DNA from: VFZS01 sp964353255 | GTDB lineage: Bacteria > Acidobacteriota > Terriglobia > Bryobacterales > Bryobacteraceae | Direction of reading: 5' to 3' | Length of the DNA: 36,465 nucleotides | Assembly (NCBI GenBank): GCA_964353255.1 | Contig: CAYGVJ010000048.1 | Location: 1 to 36,465 of the forward strand | Shown here: piece by piece, positions 7,730 through 16,396 of the stretch | Layout of the letters: each line of letters starts with the position of its first letter | Position numbering within the stretch: position 1 is the first letter of the stretch | Made by a program: the position numbers and the translations under genes | The notes under the pieces: generated by a model | The model's database searches: none | The model's input: the letters and a program-made list of their open reading frames with translations, nothing else | What the model was told of the DNA's origin: nothing

Positions 7730-8727
7730 GAGTCCGGTTGCGCCCCGGGGCTTGCGGCTGCCGATTGACTACTTCTTCCGCTCGCTAGCGCAGGATCAGC
7801 ACGAGCGGGCCATCTGCATCGTGCTGTCGGGGACGGGAACAGACGGGACGCTGGGTCTGAAGGCCATCAAGGGAGCGGGCGGGAGTTTACCCGCACAACG
7901 TCGCGGCGGACGTGTCGCCGGAGCGGCTGGGGCGGTTCTTCGACCAGGAGGACGGCGGCTACCGGATCAAGAAGTCGCTCCGGGATGTGGTGGTGTTCGC
8001 GGAGCAGGACCTGATCGCGGATCCGCCGTTCTCGAAGGTGGACCTGATCAGTTGCCGAAACCTGCTGATCTACATGGGCGGGGAATTACAGAGAAAAGTG
8101 CTGCCGCTGTTCCACTACGCGTTGAACCAGGACGGGTACTTGTTCCTGGGGAACGTCGAGTCGGTGGGGGAGTTCGGGGACCTGTTCGCCGCGGTGGATC
8201 GGAAGTGGAAGATTTTTCAGCGGAGGGGAGCAGTGGGGGTGCGTAGGGGGGCCATTGAGTTCCCGACGCTGGCGCGGGGTGTCGAGGTGATGCGACGGCG
8301 CGAGGGTGCGGGTGTGGGAGCCGAGGAGCAACCGGATGTCCGGCAGGCGGTGGAGCAAGTGCTGCTGGGGCGGCACACTCCGGCCTGCGTGCTGGTCAAC
8401 GAAAGCGGGGCGGTGTTGTACATCCACGGGCGGGCAGGGCGGTACCTGGAGCCGGCGAGCGGGGAGGCCAGCCTGAACATCCTGCGAATGGCGGGGGACG
8501 GGCTGTCGGCGGCGCTGCGGTCATTTTGCGCGGAGTTCTCGCGGCGCGAAAAAACCCAGGTGCAGTTCCTGTGCCGAGGTGAGCAGTGCCCGTTGCCGCA
8601 GGAGGTAGCGCTGTGCGTCTATCGGGTGGCGCAGGAGGCACTGCACAACGCGGCCCGGCACTCCGGCTCGGCGCGGGTGCCGCTAGGGGCAAGCCGGGAG
8701 TTGTTGGCGAGGGGCGCGGGGCGGTAG
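7725..8727 (+). pseudogene. Remainder of the CheB-CheR-PAS-histidine-kinase gene, deleted in places
   Basis: Three homology blocks follow one another with material missing. First is CheB: GLRLPIDYFFRSL, then VLSGTGTDGTLGLKAIKGAGG with its catalytic-Asp region (to about 7883). Then, in another frame, comes the C-terminal half of a CheR methyltransferase: NVAADVSPERLGRFF, VDLISCRNLLIYM and GYLFLGNVESVG (about 7885-8225). Roughly 200 residues normally between these are absent, and the frame changes at the join. A PAS-like linker follows (CVLVNESGAVLYIHGRAGRY), then a piece of a NarL-type kinase, VALCVYRVAQEALHNAARHS, lacking its phosphoacceptor helix and truncated soon after. An intact ancestor would be a large hybrid receptor-kinase. 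The present locus cannot encode it, even if the island were excised. Confidence 0.85.
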
Positions 8728-8922
8728 GCGGTCGCTGAGGCAATTCCACAGGGTCGGAAGTCGAGGGACGCTGGGAGTGCGTTCACACTCGGGGGGCGAG
8801 TTTATCCCCAGGTTTTTCAGAGGGATGAGGGGTGGGGTGGGAGTCTGCGGGGCCAGGCGGATGGTACCTTCCCTACGGGTGAGCATCGCGCTCCGGTGGG
8901 GCGGGGCCACTCAGGGGCTGGG

Positions 8923-9201
8923 ATGAAGCCAGAGAAGAAGAAAAAGGAAGCCCGACGCACCGGAGAACCGCGGACCGGCACACACCGAAGCTCGGTCCGG
9001 AGCAGAAAGCGGCAAGCGGCTTTAGTGCACAAGGTGATGGAGAATATCGAGAAAAAGCTGGATGCCGACGAACTGAAGCCGAGTGTCGGCGACCTGGTCC
9101 GGCTGCTGCAACTGGAGAAAGAGCTCGTACAAGAGCAACCGAAGGAGATCAAGGTCTCATGGGTAGAGCCGGGCGAGGAGGAACGTGCTACCGACAAATA
9201 G
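8923..9201 (+). CDS. Small basic phage protein, probable small terminase subunit
   Basis: The 92-residue protein begins with a strongly basic stretch (MKPEKKKKEARR) and continues with predicted helices (HKVMENIEKKLDADELK, VRLLQLEKEL). Its place directly before, and overlapping by 43 bases, the large terminase gene is where the DNA-recognition small subunit is found in most tailed phages. The family itself is not recognised from the sequence, so the role is inferred from position and character. The ATG at 8923 was preferred over an upstream in-frame start at 8896 because it opens directly onto the basic stretch. Confidence 0.5.
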   Translation: MKPEKKKKEARRTGEPRTGTHRSSVRSRKRQAALVHKVMENIEKKLDADELKPSVGDLVRLLQLEKELVQEQPKEIKVSWVEPGEEERATDK

Positions 9202-10463
9202 AGTACACCCCGCTCCCTTCCCAGGCCCGATTTCACAGTTCCACAGCGCGCTTCAAGGGATTCTCCGGGCCGATCGGATCAGGCAAGAGCCAGGCGCTGT
9301 GCCAGGAAGCGATCAAGCTGAGCTACCTGAACAAAGGGCGCATGGGAATGCTGGGGGCGCCCACCTATCCGATGCTGAGGGACGCCACGCAGAACACGCT
9401 GTTCGAGATTCTGGAGAAGAACGTCATTCCGTACGAGTTCAACAAGGCCGAGAACGTGCTGACCATGCGCGACACGCGCTCGCGCATCCTGTTCCGGCCG
9501 ATGGACGAGTTCGAGCGCCTGCGCGGCACGAACCTGGCCTGGTTCGGGCTGGACGAGCTGACCTACACGCAGGAAGCGGCCTGGGAGATTCTGGAGGGCC
9601 GGCTGCGGGACCCGCAGGCGGAGCGGCTGTGCGGCTTCGCGGCCTGGACGCCCAAGGGGTACGACTGGGTCTACCGCCGCTTCATCGTGGAGCCGGTGGA
9701 AGGCTACGCGGTGGTGTTGGCGCAGCCCTTCGAGAACCGGCATCTGCTGGAGCGGATTCCGGACTTCTACGAGCGGCTGCGGCGCAGCTACGACGAGCGG
9801 TTCTACCAGCAGGAAGTGCTGGGGCAGTACCTCAACATCAGCGGCGGGAGGGTGTACCACGCCTTCGACCGCCAGGAGCACGTAGCGGATCTGGAACTCC
9901 GGCCGTGGCTGCCGCTGCTGTGGGCGCTGGATTTCAACGTCTCCCCGATGTGCTCGGTGGTGGCGCAGATCGAGGGGGAGACGGTGTATGTGCTGGAGGA
10001 GATCGTCCTGGAGCGGGCGACTACCGAGCAGGCGTGCGAGGAGTTCGTGGGGCGGTTTCCGCGGCATGCCGCGGGGCTTGCGGTGTACGGGGACGCCACG
10101 GGGCAGCGCATGCAGACCACGGGAGGGAGCGACTACCGGGTGATCCGGGACTTCTTCTACCGCGCCGGCTACCGGGAGGTGAGCTACCGGGTGCCGCGGG
10201 CCAATCCGCTGGTGCGGGAGCGGGTGGCGCTGATGAACGCCAAGCTGCGGTCGGCCTCCGGCGAGAAGCACCTGCTGGTGAACCGGAAATGCGTGGAGCT
10301 GGTGCGGGACTTGGAGGAGGTCAGCTACCAGCCGGCCAGCAACGTGATCGACAAGGAGAAAGACCCTCGCCGGACGCACCTGTCGGATGCGCTGGGCTAC
10401 CTGGTGTGGCAGGAATGCGGGCCGCGCGCGCCGGCGGGAGAGCAGAGCGTGAGGCTGATATGA
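9159..10463 (+). CDS. Large terminase subunit (packaging ATPase-nuclease)
   Basis: This 434-residue protein is the packaging motor that drives DNA into the prohead and cuts it. The ATPase half shows Walker A GPIGSGKS at residues 37-44 and Walker B WFGLDEL at 128-134, with Asp132-Glu133. The RNase-H-like nuclease half has the expected acidic residues in WALDFNVSP, VYGDATGQR and HLSDALGYLV. Length and motifs are normal for the terminase_6/XtmB-like group, and nothing appears damaged. AAGGAG 12 bases before the ATG at 9159 supports that start, although it overlaps the preceding small gene. The portal gene follows after 19 bases. An intact terminase in a cluster without replication genes is expected for a gene transfer agent. 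Confidence 0.92.
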   Translation: MGRAGRGGTCYRQIEYTPLPSQARFHSSTARFKGFSGPIGSGKSQALCQEAIKLSYLNKGRMGMLGAPTYPMLRDATQNTLFEILEKNVIPYEFNKAENVLTMRDTRSRILFRPMDEFERLRGTNLAWFGLDELTYTQEAAWEILEGRLRDPQAERLCGFAAWTPKGYDWVYRRFIVEPVEGYAVVLAQPFENRHLLERIPDFYERLRRSYDERFYQQEVLGQYLNISGGRVYHAFDRQEHVADLELRPWLPLLWALDFNVSPMCSVVAQIEGETVYVLEEIVLERATTEQACEEFVGRFPRHAAGLAVYGDATGQRMQTTGGSDYRVIRDFFYRAGYREVSYRVPRANPLVRERVALMNAKLRSASGEKHLLVNRKCVELVRDLEEVSYQPASNVIDKEKDPRRTHLSDALGYLVWQECGPRAPAGEQSVRLI

Positions 10464-10482
10464 GCGCGCCAGGAGCCAGGAC

Positions 10483-11871
10483 ATGTGGGACCTAACTCGC
10501 GAACATCCCGACTACATCGCGCAGAAGGCGATGTGGCGGAAATACCGCGACCTGTACGTGGGAGGCGAGCAATTGAAGGCCCGGGCCTCCGAGTATTTGA
10601 TCCACCGGCAGAAGGAGCCGTGGGAGGTCTACCTTGAGCGGCTGAGCCGGGTCTTCTATGAGAACTACATCGGCTCGATCATCGACTGGTACGCGGCCAC
10701 GCTGTTCCGGCGGGAGCCGGTGCTGAGCTTCGAGGGCAGCGACGAGGCGGGGAAGGCGTTCTTCGCCGCCTTCACCGAGGACTGCGACCGGCGGGGGACG
10801 AGCCTGAGCGACTTCTTCCGGCGGCAACTGATCGAGGCGCTGATAGGCGGGTGCGGCTTCACGCTGGTGGATTTCCCGCGCCTGCGGGAGCCGGCGGCCA
10901 ACCGGGCGGAGGAAGAGGCGCTGGGGACTTCGCGCGCCTACCTGGCGGGGTACGCGCCGGAGGAGGTCATCAACTGGAGCCTGGACGAGCGGGGCGGCTA
11001 CGAGTGGGTGGTGATCCGGACCTCGATGCGGAAGCAGGAGCGAACGGGCGAGGCCGGCGGGCACGTGGAGACGCGCTGGCTCTACTTCGACAAGGAGGAG
11101 TTCCAGTTCTACCGGCGCGTGGAAGGCCAGGAGGAGCCGGGTAAGCCGGAGCTGTTCGACCAGGGGCGGCACGGGCTGGCCGGGTTGCGGCTGGTGCCCC
11201 TGTTCCCCCTGCGGGTGAGCGAAGGCCTGTGGCTGATGAACAAGGCGGCGCTGGTGCAACTGGAGCACTTCAACAAGTCCAACGCGCTGAGCTGGGCGCT
11301 GACCATGGGCCTGTTCGCCATGCCGGTGGTCTACACGGAGCGGGACTGGAAGCAGATCGTGGGGGAGGCCTACTACATCCAGCTTGGCCCGGAGGACCGG
11401 TTCGGCTGGACCGAGCCGGAGGGGAAGGTCTACCAGATCGCGGCCGAGAACCTGGTGCGGCTGAAGGACGAGATCTACCGGGTCAGCTACCTGATGACGC
11501 AGGCGGGCGGAGGTTTGTCGGCCAGCGTGCTCCAGTCGGGGCTGAGCAAGCAGCGGGACTACACCATCACGCAGGAAGTGCTGCGGGCGTACGGCGACGC
11601 GGTCAAGGACACCTTGAAGCGGGTGCTGCGGGTCATCGGAGCGGCGCGGCAGGACGAGCTGCTGATCGACGTCTCCGGGCTGGACGAGTTCGACATCGGG
11701 GACTTCAGCGGCGAGCTGGAGGATGTGCGGAAGCTGCTGGAGCTGGGCATCGAGTCGCAGACGCTGCGGAAACAGGTCTTCAAGAAGCTGGCCGCGAAGT
11801 ACCTCTGCGACGTACGGCAGCAGGTGAAGGACCAGATCGCCCGGGAGATTGAGGAGTCATTCGAGCAGTGA
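10483..11871 (+). CDS. Phage portal protein
   Basis: The 462-residue protein follows the terminase and resembles SPP1/DUF4055-type portals, the dodecameric ring through which DNA enters the head. Visible hallmarks are the N-terminal EHPDYIAQKAMWRKYRDLYVGG, the repeated Tyr/Arg-rich helix near residue 55 (FYENYIGSIIDWYAATLFRR), a central FNKSNALSWAL stretch and a long C-terminal helical region ending in KDQIAREIEESFEQ, consistent with stem and crown/barrel. The call uses position as well as similarity of style. The ATG at 10483 has AGGAGC about 8 bases upstream. Confidence 0.8.
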   Translation: MWDLTREHPDYIAQKAMWRKYRDLYVGGEQLKARASEYLIHRQKEPWEVYLERLSRVFYENYIGSIIDWYAATLFRREPVLSFEGSDEAGKAFFAAFTEDCDRRGTSLSDFFRRQLIEALIGGCGFTLVDFPRLREPAANRAEEEALGTSRAYLAGYAPEEVINWSLDERGGYEWVVIRTSMRKQERTGEAGGHVETRWLYFDKEEFQFYRRVEGQEEPGKPELFDQGRHGLAGLRLVPLFPLRVSEGLWLMNKAALVQLEHFNKSNALSWALTMGLFAMPVVYTERDWKQIVGEAYYIQLGPEDRFGWTEPEGKVYQIAAENLVRLKDEIYRVSYLMTQAGGGLSASVLQSGLSKQRDYTITQEVLRAYGDAVKDTLKRVLRVIGAARQDELLIDVSGLDEFDIGDFSGELEDVRKLLELGIESQTLRKQVFKKLAAKYLCDVRQQVKDQIAREIEESFEQ

Positions 11872-11888
11872 GGGATTCGGGGAAAAGC

Positions 11889-12470
11889 ATGGAAGAGAAC
11901 AAGGCAGAGAAGGCGGAAGCGACGGGGAACGAGGCCCGGGAGCTGATCCGGCAGACCATCGAGGAGGTCTTCCGGCGCGAGCAGTCGAAGGCCGAACCGG
12001 CCTACAAGGCCGAGTTGCTGGAGGAGCGCAAGCGGCGGGAGCAGCTCGAGCGGCGAGTGAACGAACTGGTGGAGGAGAACCGGCGCAGCCGCCAGCAAGC
12101 CGAGGAAGCGGAGCGGCACTCGAACATTCGGGCCGAGCTGCAACGGCTGGGAGTGGTCAAGGTGGACCTGGCGTTCAAGGCGATCAAGGACGACGTCTAC
12201 CGGACGGAGGACGGTCGCCTGGCGGCGCGAGGGGAACAAGGGGAAGCCAACCTGAGGGAGTATCTCTCGCAGTTCATCCGGGATAACCCGGAGTTTATGC
12301 CGGCGCGGATGGCCGGAGGGTCGGGGGTGCCGGCGGGGCAGAAAGCGCCGGGGCCGGGGGGCGGGAGCGTCGACCTGGACAAGATCCGGCCGGGGATGAG
12401 CGGCGAGGAGGCGGAGCGGATTCGCCAGGAGATCGCCCGGGTGGCGGCGCAGACGCTCAGAGGGGGATAG
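11889..12470 (+). CDS. Capsid scaffolding protein
   Basis: The 193-residue, highly charged protein lies between portal and capsid, the usual place of the internal scaffold. Residues about 35-80 form a long Glu/Arg/Lys heptad-like coiled coil (LLEERKRREQLERRVNELV), followed by a region that seems disordered and Gly/Pro rich, and a short C-terminal helix (EEAERIRQEIARVAAQTL) that could bind the capsid protein. A GTG at 11868 overlapping the portal stop by 4 bases would add seven residues (MRDSGKS). I prefer ATG 11889, preceded by GGGGAAAAG, but cannot exclude the other. No protease motif was found here, so scaffold removal would need another route. Confidence 0.75.
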   Translation: MEENKAEKAEATGNEARELIRQTIEEVFRREQSKAEPAYKAELLEERKRREQLERRVNELVEENRRSRQQAEEAERHSNIRAELQRLGVVKVDLAFKAIKDDVYRTEDGRLAARGEQGEANLREYLSQFIRDNPEFMPARMAGGSGVPAGQKAPGPGGGSVDLDKIRPGMSGEEAERIRQEIARVAAQTLRGG

Positions 12471-12478
12471 GCAGGCTG

Positions 12479-12513
12479 AAAGCCGCGACCGGCTGAAGCC
12501 TGTCCCACAAGGG
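12479..12513. repeat. REP-like palindromic stretch before the capsid gene
   Basis: The stretch AAAGCCGCGACCGGCTGAAG and the following GCCTGTCCCACAAGGG resemble the dispersed GC-rich palindromes seen elsewhere in the window (26972, 27864). A small hairpin TCCACC-6-GGTGGA follows nearer the capsid gene. There is no T-run, so it is not read as a terminator. Confidence 0.35.
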
Positions 12514-12565
12514 ATCCATTCCACCGCCCAAGGTGGATGGTTAAACACAGAGGAGAAAGCAACAG

Positions 12566-13477
12566 ATGCCAGCAATTACGTCAACCAATTTGGCCAACGC
12601 GATTGTCAAGCTGGTGGCGGCAGACGCACTGCCCGCCTTGATGGGGAACCTAGTGATGGGTAACCTGGTCAATCGCGATTTCGAGCCGACACTGGCTCAG
12701 GCGGGGGACACGGTGAACGTACCGATTCCGCCGACCCTGGTAGCCAACAACCTCGCCGAAGGCGGAACGGTTCAGACGCAGAATCCCAGCCTGGGAAATG
12801 CGCAGATCGTGCTGAACACGCACGCCGAGGCGACTTTCCAAGTCCCGGACGTGACCAAGGTCTTGGCGGTTCCGGACCTGCTCCGGCTGTACATGCAACC
12901 CGCGGTGGTGGCGCTGGCGGAGAAGATCGAGAGCGACTTGCTGAACCTGTACGCCAGCTTCACGGCCAACACGCCGGTGGGGACGGCAGGGACGCCGATC
13001 ACGGAGGGGATCATCGACGCGGCGGAGACGGCGCTGTTCCAGGCCAAGGTACCGGCCAGCGAGCCGAAATACCTAGTGGTGGACGCAGCGACCTACTCGC
13101 AGTTGCGGCAGATTGTGCGTTTCAGCGAGTTCCAGACGGCGGGGGAAGCCGGTCTGCGGGCGCTGATCGAGGGCACGGTGGGGAAGATCAAGGACTTCTT
13201 CGTGTTCCGGTCGCAGTTCGTGGCCAAGACGGGCAGCGCTCCGGTGACGACGCACAACCTGGCGTTCGCGCACAGCGCGCTCGGGCTGGTGATCCGGCGG
13301 CTGCCGCAGCCGCTGCCGGGCACCGGGGCCATCGCCGACTACGCGGAGCTGGGCAACTTCGGCATGCGTGTAGTGATGAGCTACCAACCCAACACCCTGG
13401 CCCAGCAGTTCACCGTGGACGTGCTCTACGGCGCCGCGGTGCTCCGCAACGCCTTCGGGGTGCAGGTGAACAGCTAG
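12566..13477 (+). CDS. Major capsid protein (HK97 fold)
   Basis: The 303-residue protein has the profile of P22-coat-like HK97-fold capsids that need no proteolytic trimming: an N-terminal helix region (TSTNLANAIVKLVAADALPALM), GDTVNVPIPP and EATFQVPDVTKVL in the early beta segments, a spine helix (VVALAEKIESDLLNLYASF), EPKYLVVDAATYSQL, and a terminal FGMRVVMSYQPNTLAQQFTVDVLYG strand pair. Its ribosome site AGGAGA is the strongest in the module, as expected for the most abundant protein. It is preceded by a 95-base gap with a repeat-like palindrome and followed by a large nested hairpin, so its mRNA may be separately stabilised. Confidence 0.85.
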   Translation: MPAITSTNLANAIVKLVAADALPALMGNLVMGNLVNRDFEPTLAQAGDTVNVPIPPTLVANNLAEGGTVQTQNPSLGNAQIVLNTHAEATFQVPDVTKVLAVPDLLRLYMQPAVVALAEKIESDLLNLYASFTANTPVGTAGTPITEGIIDAAETALFQAKVPASEPKYLVVDAATYSQLRQIVRFSEFQTAGEAGLRALIEGTVGKIKDFFVFRSQFVAKTGSAPVTTHNLAFAHSALGLVIRRLPQPLPGTGAIADYAELGNFGMRVVMSYQPNTLAQQFTVDVLYGAAVLRNAFGVQVNS

Positions 13478-13499
13478 TCCAACCGCCCACCCTTAGTTG

Positions 13500-13547
13500 T
13501 CAGCCATCAGCGGAGGGCCCGTAGGCGGGCCGGAAGCTGGTGGCTGA
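13500..13547. repeat. Nested hairpin between capsid gene and next gene
   Basis: TCAGCCATCAGC (13500-13511) pairs with GCTGGTGGCTGA (13536-13547), 12 pairs with one G-U. Within it GGCCCG (13516-13521) pairs with CGGGCC (13526-13531) around a four-base loop. No T-run follows. It could protect the 3' end of the capsid mRNA or cause partial termination. Confidence 0.6.
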
Positions 13548-13573
13548 TAGCTGGTGGAAATGCGGGGGTTCGT

Positions 13574-13900
13574 ATGGATCTGAAAGTGTTCTATCAGAAG
13601 TTTCGGCAAGCGGAAGCCTCGATCGGGGAGGCGCACGTGGTGGTGGTGAGCCAGGAGAGCTCGGACGGGGGCCGGGCGGGAGTCCGCACGGAGGTCCCGC
13701 GGGCCCTGGCGGCGCGCATGGTAGTGGAGGGCAAGGCGCGGCTGGCCACGGCGGAGGAGAGCGCGGAGTTCCGGGAGCAGGCAGCGGAGGCCAAGCGGGC
13801 GGCGGACCAGGCGGCGGCGGCCAGCCGGATCCAGATCGCGGTGATCTCGGAGACGGAACTGCGGTCCCTGAAATCCGCGGCGCGCGCATCGCGTTCGTAG
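13574..13900 (+). CDS. Small phage protein of unknown function between capsid and connector
   Basis: The 108-residue protein is not recognised. It starts MDLKVFYQKFRQAEASI, contains a strand-rich middle (AHVVVVSQES) and a region EVPRALAARMVVEGKARLATAEES that reads like the segment many phage head genes devote to a short accessory factor, and ends in an Ala-rich helix. Its place after the capsid gene suggests a head-decoration, head-tail joining or capsid-assembly accessory role; none can be shown. The ATG at 13574 lies after the nested hairpin with a GGGGG tract just upstream. Confidence 0.6.
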   Translation: MDLKVFYQKFRQAEASIGEAHVVVVSQESSDGGRAGVRTEVPRALAARMVVEGKARLATAEESAEFREQAAEAKRAADQAAAASRIQIAVISETELRSLKSAARASRS

Positions 13901-13922
13901 CGGGGACCCAGGGGAGACAGCC

Positions 13923-14690
13923 ATGGCGCTATTCACAGACTTCACGGTCACGACCATCGACGAGCTGATGGGCTACGAGAGTTCGCTGCTGGAGGTGGCC
14001 CGGACCGAGCGGATCGATCTGAGCATCAAGCTGACGCTGGCGCGCCAGGAGATCGGGATCGAACTGACGGCCTTTCTGGCGGAGCGGAGCGGGTCGGAGT
14101 GGCAGGGGATCCTGTGGCCGGGGCTGGAGCTGGGGAACATCGTGGTGACCGAGCCGCTGCACAAGTGGCACATCTTCCACACCCTGGCGCTGATCTACCG
14201 CGACGCCTACAACAGCCAGCTCAACGACCGGTACATGGGGAAGTGGAAGGAGTACGAGCGGCGGGCGCAGTGGGCTTCCGGGAAGTTGTTCCGGATTGGC
14301 GTGGGAACGGTCAGCGACCCGATGGCGCAGGCCGAGAAACCCGCGCTGAGCAGCGTGGCTGGGGCGCTGCCGGGGGCGACGTATTACGTGCGGGCGTCCT
14401 GGCTGAACGCCCACGGGCAGGAGGGCCAGCCGAGCGAGCTGGTGGTGCTGAACACCGCGGCCAACAGTCTGCTGGTGGTCGAGATGGTGAACCCGCCTGG
14501 GAACGCGCGGAGCTGGAACGTTTTCGCCGGGCTGTCACCGAGCGAAGTGAGCCTACAGCACGACGTTCCGCTGGCGCTGGGGCAGACGTGGACCGAGCCG
14601 GCCTCGGGGCTGAGGCGAGGGAGGGCGCCGGGCAACGGGCAGGCGCCGGAGTCGTACCTGAAAGCGAGCGGAGCGTTCTTCCGGGGGTGA
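13923..14690 (+). CDS. Head-tail connector (neck) protein with an Ig/FN3-like domain
   Basis: The 255-residue protein occupies the adaptor position. Residues 1-125 are mostly helical (TTIDELMGYESSLLEVARTERIDLS and HKWHIFHTLALIYRDAYNSQL), suited to an adaptor that docks on the portal. Residues about 140-225 form an FN3-like beta sandwich (LPGATYYVRASWLNAHGQEG, SWNVFAGLSPSE) of the same type as one in the large hub protein, so it is probably exposed on the particle surface. The last 30 residues are basic and Gly-rich. GGGGAGACAGCC precedes the ATG. Function is inferred from position and fold style. Confidence 0.6.
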   Translation: MALFTDFTVTTIDELMGYESSLLEVARTERIDLSIKLTLARQEIGIELTAFLAERSGSEWQGILWPGLELGNIVVTEPLHKWHIFHTLALIYRDAYNSQLNDRYMGKWKEYERRAQWASGKLFRIGVGTVSDPMAQAEKPALSSVAGALPGATYYVRASWLNAHGQEGQPSELVVLNTAANSLLVVEMVNPPGNARSWNVFAGLSPSEVSLQHDVPLALGQTWTEPASGLRRGRAPGNGQAPESYLKASGAFFRG

Positions 14691-14693
14691 AAC

Positions 14694-15188
14694 GTGGCGA
14701 CGGTAGGAAGCGCGGCGACCAGCGCCGCGATGCAGATGCTGGCGGGGCCGACGGGGCTGCCCTACGCCGTGGCGGCGATTGCGCAGCAAGAGCGGGCGGA
14801 GCTGGCGCCGATCCTCGCCGAGCAGGTGGCGGCGCAGAACGTGGCCTTCGAGGTGGCGGAGAAGACCGCCGGGGTGAAGTACCCGGCGGTGTACGTGTAC
14901 TGCGAGGGGATCGCCAACCTGCTGAAGGAGAAGTTCCGCACCTTCTCGGGGAAGGCCTACATGGCCATCGAGGTGCGGGCGTCCTCGGACCGGCTGGAGG
15001 GGCTGACGCAGGAGTTGCAGATGTACGTGAGCGCGGTGACGGCGGTGCTGGATGCGCACCGGGGAGACTGGGGATCGGGGATGTTCTACACGGGCGGTTA
15101 CAAGGTGGAATTTGGTCCCGTCAAGCGCGGCGGGAAGAACTTCCTGGAAGCGGCCCGCGTGACCTTCGAAGTCGAAGCCAGCCTGTGA
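14694..15188 (+). CDS. Probable tail completion/terminator protein
   Basis: This 164-residue protein starts at GTG 14694, three bases after the preceding stop, with GGGGGTGA as the ribosome site. Most of its middle is helical (AVAAIAQQERAELAPILAEQVAAQ), followed by VYCEGIANLLKEKFRTFSG, a set of beta strands (AYMAIEVRASSDRL) and GGYKVEFGPVKRGGKNFLEAARVTFEVEA. It lies between neck and tail-tube genes, where the tail terminator is normally encoded. I cannot assign a family by sight. Confidence 0.5.
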   Translation: MATVGSAATSAAMQMLAGPTGLPYAVAAIAQQERAELAPILAEQVAAQNVAFEVAEKTAGVKYPAVYVYCEGIANLLKEKFRTFSGKAYMAIEVRASSDRLEGLTQELQMYVSAVTAVLDAHRGDWGSGMFYTGGYKVEFGPVKRGGKNFLEAARVTFEVEASL

Positions 15189-15216
15189 GGGCGGTCACCC
15201 GCCAAGGAGCATCACT

Positions 15217-16392
15217 ATGGCTTACATTTCATCGAATGCGAACCGGCTGTACGTAGCTCTGGAGCAGAGCTACGGAAACGTGGCGAGCCTGGAAAGCGGG
15301 ACCCGGATTCCCGCGGTGAAGCTGGTGGCGCGGCAGCGCCTGGAGCGTTCAGAGCGGAGGGACAAGACCGGGAGCCGGACCTTTGCCGGGCTTCCCTCGG
15401 GTTTGAGGCGGCTGACGAGTTACGAGCTGAGGACCTACATGACGGCCTGGGAAGCGTCGAGCCAGCCGCCGTGCTACGGGCCGCTGTTCGAGGCGGGCCT
15501 GGGCGCGGACGCGGTGTTCTTCAGCGGAGGCCAGGCGGGAGAGAACTCGAGCGGGAAGACGCTGAACTTCACCGCCGCGCACAACCTGACGGCGGGGCAG
15601 GCGGTGACGTTCGGGGCGGAACTGCGGTTTGTGGCTTCGATTGTGAGCGAGACGAGCGTGGAGCTGAACGCGCCGTTCGCGCTGGCGCCGTCGGCGGGCT
15701 CGCCGATCGGGGCGACGGTGACCTACCAACCGCGCACGGAGCTGAAGAGCGTGAGCATCTTCGACTACTGGGAGCCGGCTACGGCGGTGCAGCGGGTGCT
15801 ATGCGGGGCGGGGGTGAACCGCATCCGGGTGCGGGTGAACGGGGATTATCACGAGTTCGAGTTCAGCGGGCCGGCCAAGGACCTGATGGACAGCAGCAGC
15901 TTCGCGGCGGGGCAGGGGGGGCTGACGGAATACCCGGCCGAGCCGACGGTGGAACAGCTCGACTACTCGATAATCCCGGGCCACCTGGGAGAGGCCTGGC
16001 TGGGGAACAGCCCGGACCAGTTCTACACGCTGACGGGCGCCGAGCTGTTGCTGGACAATGACCTGGACCCGCGCCTCAAGGAATTCGGCTGCAAGGTGCC
16101 GGCGCCGCACGGCCTGGCGCCGGGACGGCGGGCGGTGACGCTGGAGCTGGATCTGTACGAGCAGGACGACGCGGCGACCCAAGCGCTGTACCAGGCGGCG
16201 CGGCAGCAATCGCCGATCGCGGTGATGTTCCAGTTGGGGCAGCAAGCCGGCCAGCTCTTCGGGGTGTACATGAAGAGCGTGGTGCCGGAGGTGCCGGAGT
16301 TCGACGACAGCGATCGCCGGCTGGAGTGGCGCTTCGTGAACTGCCAGGCGCAGGGCACGGTGGACGACGAGATTTACGTAGCGTTCGGATAA
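15217..16392 (+). CDS. Major tail tube protein
   Basis: The 391-residue, beta-rich protein precedes the tail assembly chaperones, the normal position of the tube subunit in siphophages. It opens with MAYISSNANRLYVALEQSYG, contains KTGSRTFAGLPSGLRRLTSYEL, a probable inserted Ig-like segment near residues 105-165 (TAAHNLTAGQAVTFGAELRF), and closes with VTLELDLYEQDD and VPEVPEFDDSDRRLEWRF, a pattern like other tail tube C-terminal halves. The size is larger than many tube proteins because of the added domain. AAGGAG ten bases before the ATG supports the start. Confidence 0.7.
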   Translation: MAYISSNANRLYVALEQSYGNVASLESGTRIPAVKLVARQRLERSERRDKTGSRTFAGLPSGLRRLTSYELRTYMTAWEASSQPPCYGPLFEAGLGADAVFFSGGQAGENSSGKTLNFTAAHNLTAGQAVTFGAELRFVASIVSETSVELNAPFALAPSAGSPIGATVTYQPRTELKSVSIFDYWEPATAVQRVLCGAGVNRIRVRVNGDYHEFEFSGPAKDLMDSSSFAAGQGGLTEYPAEPTVEQLDYSIIPGHLGEAWLGNSPDQFYTLTGAELLLDNDLDPRLKEFGCKVPAPHGLAPGRRAVTLELDLYEQDDAATQALYQAARQQSPIAVMFQLGQQAGQLFGVYMKSVVPEVPEFDDSDRRLEWRFVNCQAQGTVDDEIYVAFG

Positions 16393-16396
16393 AGCC

